From Actinomycetota bacterium (GTDB lineage Bacteria; Actinomycetota; Acidimicrobiia; IMCC26256; PALSA-610), in NCBI GenBank assembly GCA_030839105.1, contig JAUZEI010000377.1, positions 1 through 5,694 on the forward strand: DNA of 5,694 nt, in the 5' to 3' direction. Below the pieces are notes generated by a model. The model was not told the origin of the DNA, searched no databases, and was given only the letters and a program-made list of their open reading frames with translations. Numbering within the stretch: position 1 is the first letter of the stretch; every line of letters starts with the position of its first letter. The position numbers were made by a program, and so were the translations under genes. Shown here piece after piece: positions 1 to 5,687 of the stretch.

Positions 1-813
1 ATTGGCGACTTCACCCGCACGCTGACGCGCGAGTACGCGGCCCCGCTCGCGAGCATCGACTTCCGGAACAGCCGACTTGCGGCCGATACGATCAACCGCT
101 GGGTCTCCGACAAGACGAACGGAAAGATTCCGAAGCTCGTGACGCCGGACGTCCTCGACGCCGCGGAGCTGGTACTGACCGACGCGGTGTACCTCGACGC
201 GAAGTGGGAGCACGGCTTCGACCCGAAGCTCACGAAGGACGAGCCATTCCACCTCGGCGACGGTTCGACGGCGTCGGTGCCGACGATGCAGCAGACAGAG
301 CACCTCGACACCGCGACCGGGGCGGGCTGGACCGCCGTTGCGATTCCGTACAAGGGCGATGCACTCGAGCTGGACGTGATCGTGCCCGACGATCTCGCCC
401 GGTTCGAACAGGATTTCGGTCCCGCGCGCCTGGGCGAGATCGTCGCGGGCATGAAGCCGGCCGACGTGGCCCTCGCGCTTCCGAGGTTCGAGTTCCGCAC
501 GCACTTCGACAACCTGAAGGGGTTGCTCGGCACCATGGGGGTGCGGGACGCGTTCGATCCCGACCGCGCCGACTTCTCGGCGATGACCGGTCGGCGGGAT
601 CTCTTCCTCAGCACCGTCGTGCACGAGACGTTCGTGCACGTCGACGAGCAGGGCACGGTCGCAGCGGGCGCGACCGGCGGCATCATGGAACCGACGTCGG
701 CCGAGGTGGTGGTGCCCATGCGGGTCGACAAGCCGTTCCTGTTCGTCGTGCGCGACAAGGCAACGGGGGCGGTCGTGTTCCTGGGGCGCGTCACCGACCC
801 CCGCTCGCGCTGA
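1..813 (+). CDS. Serpin family protease inhibitor, C-terminal part (5' end cut by window edge)
   Basis: The frame is open from base 1 to TGA 811-813, giving 270 residues; a full serpin core is about 370-400, so roughly the first third lies outside. Serpins trap serine or cysteine proteases by inserting a cleaved loop into a beta-sheet. Visible hallmarks: INRWVSDKTNGKIPKL (residues 31-46 of the fragment), a strand ending in DAVYLDAKW (61-69), the hinge EQGTVAAGAT (216-225), and the C-terminal signature DKPFLF followed by a GAVVFLGRVTDP-type end. The hinge has the small residues typical of inhibitory members. Counting 15 residues from the hinge Gly (P15) puts P1-P1' at about Thr232-Ser233, but the loop is about two residues longer than in alpha-1-antitrypsin, so this is uncertain. 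The usually conserved shutter Asn is Asp61. Any signal peptide would be in the missing part, so the location is unknown. The family call is secure; the target protease is not known. Confidence 0.95.
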   Translation: MGDFTRTLTREYAAPLASIDFRNSRLAADTINRWVSDKTNGKIPKLVTPDVLDAAELVLTDAVYLDAKWEHGFDPKLTKDEPFHLGDGSTASVPTMQQTEHLDTATGAGWTAVAIPYKGDALELDVIVPDDLARFEQDFGPARLGEIVAGMKPADVALALPRFEFRTHFDNLKGLLGTMGVRDAFDPDRADFSAMTGRRDLFLSTVVHETFVHVDEQGTVAAGATGGIMEPTSAEVVVPMRVDKPFLFVVRDKATGAVVFLGRVTDPRSR

Positions 814-843
814 GCCCACGCACGGTTGCGCCAGACTGCAGCC

Positions 844-1125
844 ATGCAGCTCGGAGAGTTTCAGGCACTGATGGCCGCGACGTACGGCGAACGCGACCGC
901 GCCCGTGGCGTGGAGGCCACGGTCGCGTGGCTCACCGAGGAGCTCGGCGAGCTGGCGCGCGCGGTGCGCAAGGGCGCACGCGAGGAGCAGCTGCACGAGG
1001 CGGGTGACGTTTTGGCGTGGCTGGCGTCGCTCACCGAGCAACTCGGTCTGTCACTCGAGGACGCGGCCGCGCGCTACTCGAACGGTTGTCCGCGCTGCGG
1101 GTCTATCCCGTGCCGTTGTCCGTGA
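844..1125 (+). CDS. MazG-like nucleotide pyrophosphohydrolase with C-terminal cysteine cluster
   Basis: A 93-residue protein. MazG-type enzymes are helical, act as oligomers and hydrolyse (d)NTPs to the monophosphate and pyrophosphate using Mg2+, usually as house-cleaning or alarmone-related enzymes. The metal-binding pattern is intact: EELGE at residues 32-36 and EAGD at 52-55, matching EExxE...ExxD. The end, CPRCGSIPCRC (82-92), has four cysteines in CxxC...CxC arrangement and could bind zinc or another metal; this is inference. ATG 844 was chosen over an in-frame TTG at 826 because it gives the usual short N-terminus of small MazG proteins. No Shine-Dalgarno is visible. A weak -10-like CAGACT at 832-837 lies 6 nt before the ATG, so the gene may be leaderless or read through from the serpin gene 30 nt upstream. 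The substrate cannot be told from sequence. Family confidence is high. Confidence 0.88.
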   Translation: MQLGEFQALMAATYGERDRARGVEATVAWLTEELGELARAVRKGAREEQLHEAGDVLAWLASLTEQLGLSLEDAAARYSNGCPRCGSIPCRCP

Positions 1126-1142
1126 CCTGAGGACCGTCATAG

Positions 1143-1187
1143 ATCGCGACCCGCGCGATGCGTCCCCGCGAAGTAGGCGGGGATCGC
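1143..1187 (+). terminator. Tandem hairpins after the MazG-like gene; possible terminator or leader structure
   Basis: Two adjacent inverted repeats lie 17 nt after the MazG-like stop. The first is ATCGCG / CGCGAT (1143-1148 and 1154-1159, 5-nt loop). The second is GCGTCCCCGC (1160-1169) pairing with GCGGGGA-T-CGC (1177-1187), about 10 base pairs with one bulged T and a 7-nt loop. No run of T follows, so this is not a classical intrinsic terminator, though T-less hairpins have been proposed to terminate in high-GC actinobacteria. Because it lies upstream of the likely promoter of the oxidoreductase gene, a terminator for the upstream genes is the simplest reading. Confidence 0.35.
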
Positions 1188-1217
1188 TTCGACACCGGTG
1201 GCCACGAATGCGGACGG

Positions 1218-1223
1218 TACCCT
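1218..1223 (+). promoter_or_regulatory. Candidate -10 box (TACCCT) for the FAD oxidoreductase gene
   Basis: TACCCT fits the actinobacterial TANNNT -10 pattern and sits 37 nt before the TTG start, which would give an untranslated leader of about 30 nt carrying the Shine-Dalgarno at 1251. No convincing -35 is seen at 16-18 nt upstream. This is a position-based guess only. Confidence 0.25.
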
Positions 1224-1250
1224 CGCTCGCAGCTCGGACGCACGCCTTCG

Positions 1251-1255
1251 GGAGG
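1251..1255 (+). promoter_or_regulatory. Shine-Dalgarno GGAGG that sets the TTG start at 1261
   Basis: GGAGG ends 5 nt before TTG 1261. This strong site, together with the Rossmann motif beginning straight after the TTG, favours 1261 over the in-frame GTG at 1198. Confidence 0.8.
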
Positions 1256-1260
1256 AACGT

Positions 1261-2673
1261 TTGCGAATCATCGTTGTGGGCGGCGGCATCGCCGGGCTGG
1301 GAACGGCGCTGGCATGCGCACGCGACGGACATCAGGTGACCGTGCTCGAGCGCGACGACACGCCGATGCCGCCCGACGCCGACGCCGCCTTCGGCTGGCA
1401 GCGCACCGGAGCTCCGCAGGTGCGGCACTCACACGCCTTCCTCGCGCGACTGCGCAACCTGCTGCGCGACCGCGCGCCGGATGTGCTCGAAGCGCTGTTC
1501 GCGTCGGGCGCGGCCGAGATCCGGTTCACCGACGATCTCCCGCTCACGCTCACCGATCGGTCACTGCGCCCCGGTGACGAAGAGCTCGTCGCGCTCGCAT
1601 GCCGCCGCACCACGTTCGAATGGGTGCTCCGCAAGCTCGCGCTCGCCGAGCCGGGCGTCGAGTTCCGCCACGGCGTTGCGGCAAGTGCACTCGACGCGAA
1701 CCCCGCGCGGCCGGGCGCCATCCCGCTCGTCGTCGGGGTCGACGGGGTGGCGGCCGATCTCGTCGTCGACGCACGCGGCCCCCGTTCGTCTTCGGCCGAA
1801 TGGCTCGCGGCGGTCGGCGCCCCCCCGGTCGCGGAAGAGTTGAACGAGAGCGGCATCGTCTACTTCTCGCGCTTCTACCGTGTGCGGTCGGGCGTGGAGG
1901 CGCCGCCCTACGTCGGACCCACGGCAGCCGACCTCGGTTACCTCAAGTATGCGATCTTCCTCGGCGACAACCGCACCTTCTCGATCACGTACGCGATCGA
2001 GAGTCACGACGACGAGCTCCGACGCGCATTGGCGACGCCCGACGCGTTCGAAGCGGTCGCCCGCTCCCTTGTCGCGGTCGCGCCGTGGCGTCTCGAAGGT
2101 GTGGCCGATCCGATCACCGACGTGCACGTCATGGCGGGGCTGCGCAACCGGTTCCGCCCGCTCGTCGGCGTCGACGGCGCGCCACTGGTACACGGCTTCG
2201 TCACGGTCGGCGACGCGTCGGTGTGCACGAACCCGCTCTACGGACGCGGCTGCAGCCTGGCGTTCGTGCACGCGTTCGGGCTGGCCGACGCGATCCGGGA
2301 AACGGGCGACGACTTCGACGCGCTGGGACGCGCGCTGGCGTCGTTCACCGAGCGCGAGCTGGTGCCCTGGTTCCGTTCGGCGGTGCTGCAGGACGAACAG
2401 GCACGTGTCCTCCGAGAAGAGTTACCGGCCGAAGACCCGCGTGCGTTCCTGCAAGCTGTGTTCCGGGACGGTCTGTTGCCCGCGATGCGCACGTCGCCCA
2501 TCGTCTTTCGCGCCTTCCTCCGGTGGTTCAACCTGCTCGCCACGCCCGACGCGCTCATGGCCGACCCCGAGATCGTCGCCGAGGTTCTCGCCGCGTACGA
2601 AGACCGCGAGAACCGTCCCGGGGCGCCCGTGCTCGGTCCCGACCGCGACGGGCTCCTCGTGCAAATTCGATAG
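1261..2673 (+). CDS. FAD-dependent oxidoreductase (flavin monooxygenase / geranylgeranyl-reductase-like superfamily)
   Basis: A 470-residue flavoprotein. The N-terminus is a textbook dinucleotide-binding fold: MRIIVVGGGIAGLG with G7xG9xxG12, and Glu30 at the end of the second strand (VLERD) to bind the adenosine ribose. A second FAD-contact region is DLVVDARG (166-173), in the place of the DG motif. The GD motif, VTVGDASVCTNPLYGRG (314-330), binds the FAD ribityl/pyrophosphate. A conserved-looking segment W46...RHSHAF (55-60) is characteristic of one uncharacterised actinobacterial branch as I remember it. There is no signal peptide and no membrane span. The start is TTG, chosen for the Shine-Dalgarno at 1251-1255; a GTG at 1198 would add 21 poorly folded-looking residues. 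The substrate is unknown: hydroxylase, halogenase-like and prenyl-reductase roles are all possible. It converges with the E1 gene, so the two are not co-transcribed. Confidence 0.9.
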   Translation: MRIIVVGGGIAGLGTALACARDGHQVTVLERDDTPMPPDADAAFGWQRTGAPQVRHSHAFLARLRNLLRDRAPDVLEALFASGAAEIRFTDDLPLTLTDRSLRPGDEELVALACRRTTFEWVLRKLALAEPGVEFRHGVAASALDANPARPGAIPLVVGVDGVAADLVVDARGPRSSSAEWLAAVGAPPVAEELNESGIVYFSRFYRVRSGVEAPPYVGPTAADLGYLKYAIFLGDNRTFSITYAIESHDDELRRALATPDAFEAVARSLVAVAPWRLEGVADPITDVHVMAGLRNRFRPLVGVDGAPLVHGFVTVGDASVCTNPLYGRGCSLAFVHAFGLADAIRETGDDFDALGRALASFTERELVPWFRSAVLQDEQARVLREELPAEDPRAFLQAVFRDGLLPAMRTSPIVFRAFLRWFNLLATPDALMADPEIVAEVLAAYEDRENRPGAPVLGPDRDGLLVQIR

Positions 2674-2701
2674 GCCTATCCCGTCGGCGACTTCAATAGG
2701 C
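2669..2701. repeat. Palindrome and inverted repeat between convergent genes; weak bidirectional terminator candidate
   Basis: GATAGGCCTATC at 2669-2680 is a perfect 12-bp palindrome that contains the TAG stop of the oxidoreductase gene. GCCTAT (2674-2679) can also pair with ATAGGC (2696-2701) around a 16-nt loop, spanning the stop codon of the minus-strand gene. Only 19 nt separate the two stops, so any termination signal for either gene must be here or inside the facing gene. The stems are short and there are no T-tracts, so the function is uncertain. Confidence 0.3.
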
Positions 2702-4777
2702 GAGCAGCGCGCGCAGATCGCGTTCGATGTCGGCGATCTGCGGAAGGATCGCGTTCTCGAGCTGCGGTTCATAGGCGCAGAACGTGTCGGTCGCCGCGAG
2801 GCGCCAGACCGGAGCGTCGAGATACTCGAAGCACTCGTCGGCGACGAAGGCGGCGATCTCCGCGCCGAAGCCGCATGTGAGCGTGTCTTCGTGCAACACC
2901 AGGACACGGCCGGTCTTGCGCACGGACTCCGCGACCATCTCGCGATCCCAGGGTGCGATGGTCCGGAGGTCGATGATCTCGACTCCCGCGTCGGCACCCA
3001 GCGCGCTCACCGCGGCCTGGGCGCGGTGCACCGTTGCTCCCCACGTGACCACTGTCACGCGGTCGCCACGGGTGACGTACGCACCCCGACCGAAGGGCAC
3101 CAGCCAATCCGGGGGCGGCATCGGATCGCGGTTGTAGCCCTGCCGGTACAGGTGCTTGTGCTCGAGGAAGAGGACCGGATCGTCGCAACGGAACGCGGTG
3201 CGCAAGAGCCCGGCCGCGTCCCGGGCGCGCGACGGGAACGCGATCAGCAGTCCCGGTATGTGCGCGAAGATCGATTCGCCCGACTGGCTGTGGAACGTCG
3301 CGCCGCCCTGGAGATAGCCACCGATCGCGATACGCACCACCATCGGGCAGGTGAAGGCTCCGTTCGATCGCCATCGCGTCGTGGCGGCTTCGGATCGCAG
3401 CTGGTTCATCGCGGGCCATACGTAGTCGAAGAACTGGATCTCCGCGCACGGACGCAGACCCCGCATCGCCTGGCCGACGGCGCGGCCGACGATGTTCGCC
3501 TCCGCCAACGGGGTGTTGAAGCAACGCGCGTCACCGAACGCGCGCTGTAGCCCGAAGGTGATGCCGAACACGCCTCCCTTGCCGGGCACCTCGTCGATGA
3601 CATCCGGGTCGGCGTCGGCGACGTCCTCGCCGAAGACGCGGATGCGCTCGTCGCGCGCCATCTGCTCGTGCAACGTCAGGCGGATCGCCTCGCCGTAGGT
3701 GATCACGTCGGCGTCGGATTCGGGCGGGTCGGTCGCTTCGATGATCGCAGGGGTGGCGACGACGTGGTCGACGACCGACACCGGAGTCGGACGCGGCAGC
3801 TCCAGGACCGCGTTCGCCGCGGCCGACACCGATTCCTTCGCCTCGACGCGCATGCGCTCCGCGGTCTCGGGTGTGAGCGCTCCGGCCGCGATGAGCCGCT
3901 GCTCGAGCGCCGTGATCGGATCATGCTCCCGCTCGTCGTCGAGCTCTTCGGGCACGCGGTACTTCTTCTGATCGTCCGAGAGCGAGTGCGAGTAGGGCCG
4001 CGTCACGAGCGCGTGGACGAGGCACGGGCCGGTGCCGGCGCGTACGTGCGCGACCGCACTCGCGCCCTTGCGGCGTACCTCGAAGTAGTCGCGACCGTCC
4101 ATCTTGACCACGCGCAGCCCGCGGATCCCGCGGACCATCTCCGAGATCGGCGCCGGATGCTGGTCGGTCGATCGCACCGAGATCGCGTAACCGTTGTCGG
4201 CGACGACGAAGAGCACGGGCAGATGCAGCCGGGTCGCGGTGTTGAGCGCCTCCCAGAACTCGCCTTCGGCGGTCGCACCCTCGCCGAGCGACACGTAGGT
4301 CAACTCGTCGCCGTACGCGACACAGCCGTCGAGGTTCGGGCGGCGGCCGATGTAGCGCGCCGCTTCCGCGCATCCCACCGCCGGGAGGCACTGACTGGCG
4401 GTCACCGAGGTCTGGCTCACGATGTTGAGCCGCACCGAACCCCAGTGGCACGGCATCTGCCGCCCGCCCGAAGCCGGGTCGGCCGCCGCGCCGACGGCTT
4501 GCATCAGCATCTCGAGGGGCGTGACCCCGAGCGCCAGCGCGAGCGCGCGGTCGCGGTAGTAGGGGAAGAACCAGTCGTATCCCGGGCGCAGCGATCGGGC
4601 GAGGCCGAGCAGGAGGGCCTCATGGCCCGCGCCCGAGATCTGGAAGAAGGCCCGGTTCTGCTGGCGGAGCGCGATCTCACGGTCGTCGCAGAAGCGGGAG
4701 ACCAGAGAGAGACCGAAGTCGTCGAGCGCCTCGTCGAGGAACGCGTCATGTGGTCGATCGAGTGCGGCGTCCTGCAC
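2693..4777 (-). CDS. 2-oxoacid dehydrogenase E1, alpha and beta subunits fused in one chain (branched-chain type)
   Basis: A 694-residue thiamine-diphosphate enzyme that decarboxylates a 2-oxoacid and reductively acylates the lipoyl group of E2. The alpha-like half (about 1-330) carries the ThDP/Mg motif G165-E166-G167 ... N195-G-Y-A-I-S, 28 residues apart; the usual GDG is GEG, as I recall for many fused E1s. HSLSDD at 264-269 matches the phosphorylation-loop region of branched-chain E1 alpha (HSTSDD in the human enzyme). A Pro-rich linker (about 328-357) leads to the beta-like half (358-694), with GEDV at 383-386, the catalytic-type Glu426 in PLAEANIVG, and an FHSQSGESIFAHIPG-type segment. 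The start is GTG 4777; an in-frame stop lies two codons upstream (4784-4786), so little choice remains. A TATGCT box 8 nt before it suggests leaderless expression. It is divergent from the E2 gene, its likely partner. The exact substrate (branched-chain, pyruvate or other) is inferred, not shown. Confidence 0.95.
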   Translation of the reverse strand: MQDAALDRPHDAFLDEALDDFGLSLVSRFCDDREIALRQQNRAFFQISGAGHEALLLGLARSLRPGYDWFFPYYRDRALALALGVTPLEMLMQAVGAAADPASGGRQMPCHWGSVRLNIVSQTSVTASQCLPAVGCAEAARYIGRRPNLDGCVAYGDELTYVSLGEGATAEGEFWEALNTATRLHLPVLFVVADNGYAISVRSTDQHPAPISEMVRGIRGLRVVKMDGRDYFEVRRKGASAVAHVRAGTGPCLVHALVTRPYSHSLSDDQKKYRVPEELDDEREHDPITALEQRLIAAGALTPETAERMRVEAKESVSAAANAVLELPRPTPVSVVDHVVATPAIIEATDPPESDADVITYGEAIRLTLHEQMARDERIRVFGEDVADADPDVIDEVPGKGGVFGITFGLQRAFGDARCFNTPLAEANIVGRAVGQAMRGLRPCAEIQFFDYVWPAMNQLRSEAATTRWRSNGAFTCPMVVRIAIGGYLQGGATFHSQSGESIFAHIPGLLIAFPSRARDAAGLLRTAFRCDDPVLFLEHKHLYRQGYNRDPMPPPDWLVPFGRGAYVTRGDRVTVVTWGATVHRAQAAVSALGADAGVEIIDLRTIAPWDREMVAESVRKTGRVLVLHEDTLTCGFGAEIAAFVADECFEYLDAPVWRLAATDTFCAYEPQLENAILPQIADIERDLRALLAY

Positions 4778-4785
4778 TGCACGTC

Positions 4786-4791
4786 AGCATA
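4786..4791 (-). promoter_or_regulatory. Candidate -10 box (TATGCT) of a leaderless E1 promoter
   Basis: Read on the minus strand, TATGCT is followed by exactly 8 nt and then the GTG start at 4777. This is the spacing expected if transcription begins at or next to the start codon, a mode common in actinobacteria. No Shine-Dalgarno is present, and no clear -35 is seen. Confidence 0.55.
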
Positions 4792-4792
4792 C

Positions 4793-4809
4793 GGCCTACA
4801 CGGGCCTAC
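4793..4809 (+). repeat. Direct repeat GGCCTAC x2, 10-bp period, in the divergent promoter
   Basis: GGCCTAC occurs at 4793-4799 and again at 4803-4809, ten bases apart, so both copies face the same side of the helix. The repeat fills the space between the two candidate -10 boxes and overlaps the plus-strand one. It could be an operator for a regulator controlling both genes; chance is also possible for a 7-bp repeat. Confidence 0.35.
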
Positions 4810-4812
4810 GCT
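4807..4812 (+). promoter_or_regulatory. Candidate -10 box (TACGCT) of a leaderless E2 promoter
   Basis: TACGCT is followed by 8 nt and then GTG 4821, the same arrangement as the opposing E1 promoter. The intervening GGCGGGCG is not a good Shine-Dalgarno. No strong -35 is seen at 16-18 nt upstream, a region that falls on the opposing -10 box. Confidence 0.5.
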
Positions 4813-4820
4813 GGCGGGCG

Positions 4821-5687
4821 GTGACGGAGCTTGCGATCCTGCCCTGGCGTCGACGCCCGGCGCGTGCCGCCGGCGACTTCGTGTCGCCCGCGGTGCGCAC
4901 TATCGCCCGGGAGCACGGCATCGACACCTCGACAATCGCCGGCCGGGGGCACGACGGCCGGGTCACGCGCGCCGATGCGTTGGGAGCGATCGCAGGGTCG
5001 ACGCCCCGCGCCGGCGACGAGGTCGTGCCGTTCAGCCCCATCCGGCGCCGGACCGCGACCGCGCTGCTCGCGTCGAAGCGCACCGTTCCTCACGCGCTCG
5101 AAGTCGTCGCGGCCGACTACGCCGCCGTCGACGGCGCGCGCCGCGGCTCGGGCCTCACCGCATTGCCGTTCGTCGCCCGCGCGGTGATCGACGCGTTGCG
5201 CGAGTACCCGCTGATGAACGCGACGACCCGCGACGACGATGCTTCCGTTGTCGTGCACCGGGCCGTCCATCTCGGTATCGCAGTCGATCTCGACTTCGAG
5301 GGTCTCGTCGTCCCGATCGTGCGCGACGCCGACGGACTACGGCTGCGCGCGCTTGCTGCCGCCATCCGCAACCTGGCCGCCCGGGCTCGTGCCCGCAAGC
5401 TCGCGCCGGATGACCTTGCGGGTGGAACCTTCACGATCACCAACCCGGGCGCGTCGCGTACGTGGATCTCGTTCCCGGTGATCAACCGCCCCCAGGTGGG
5501 GATCCTCGCGACCGACGGCGTCTCCAAGCAGGTGGTCGCCGACGGCGACGGCCGGATCCGCGTGGCGGTGCTCGGTCATCTCTCGTGTGCCTTCGACCAC
5601 CGCGCTGTCGACTGTGCCTACACGGGCGCGTTCCTCGGGCGGGTGCGCGAGATCGTCGAGACGCGCCGCTGGGAGCGCGAGCTCTGA
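4821..5687 (+). CDS. 2-oxoacid dehydrogenase E2-type acyltransferase lacking a lipoyl domain
   Basis: A 288-residue protein. E2 normally moves an acyl group from its own lipoyl arm to CoA and forms the core of the complex. Here a 19-residue basic N-terminus leads directly into a peripheral subunit-binding domain (about 20-57: SPAVRTIAREHGID ... GRVTRAD), which in this family binds E1 or E3. The catalytic domain follows (about 68-288), with PFSPIRR, LVVPIVRDADG, GGTFTITNPG, the strand region FPVINRPQVGIL, and the active site DHRAVDC with His260 and Asp264 kept; the usual Gly after Asp is Cys265. The segment between the first catalytic strand and LTALPF is shorter than usual. No lipoyl domain (about 80 residues with a DKA-like lysine motif) is present. 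GTG 4821 was chosen from the promoter spacing; nothing upstream would supply a lipoyl domain because that DNA encodes E1 on the other strand. A trans-acting lipoyl protein is inferred. Confidence 0.92.
   Translation: MTELAILPWRRRPARAAGDFVSPAVRTIAREHGIDTSTIAGRGHDGRVTRADALGAIAGSTPRAGDEVVPFSPIRRRTATALLASKRTVPHALEVVAADYAAVDGARRGSGLTALPFVARAVIDALREYPLMNATTRDDDASVVVHRAVHLGIAVDLDFEGLVVPIVRDADGLRLRALAAAIRNLAARARARKLAPDDLAGGTFTITNPGASRTWISFPVINRPQVGILATDGVSKQVVADGDGRIRVAVLGHLSCAFDHRAVDCAYTGAFLGRVREIVETRRWEREL

Noticed and set aside
826..843. In-frame TTG start at 826 for the MazG-like protein
   Set aside because: ATG 844 is a better codon and gives the usual N-terminus; no Shine-Dalgarno supports 826.
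1198..1260. In-frame GTG start at 1198 adding 21 residues to the oxidoreductase
   Set aside because: GGAGG at 1251-1255 is ideally spaced for TTG 1261, and the FAD motif begins there; the extension also overlaps the likely promoter.
1561..2271. A 236-codon minus-strand open frame inside the oxidoreductase gene
   Set aside because: It lies fully antisense to a clear flavoprotein and has no recognisable domain or start signal.
1880..3550. A 556-codon plus-strand open frame over the oxidoreductase and E1 genes
   Set aside because: It crosses two well-supported genes in other frames and is Arg/Ser-rich without motifs; a GC-driven shadow.
4778..4820. A small RNA or riboswitch between E1 and E2
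   Set aside because: The gap is only 43 nt and is fully accounted for by the two candidate promoters; there is no room for a structured leader if the starts are leaderless.
3668..5413. A 581-codon plus-strand open frame across the E1 gene and into E2
   Set aside because: It is antisense to E1 and out of frame with E2, is Arg-rich and low in complexity, and shows no family motif. Such open frames are expected as shadows in very GC-rich coding DNA.
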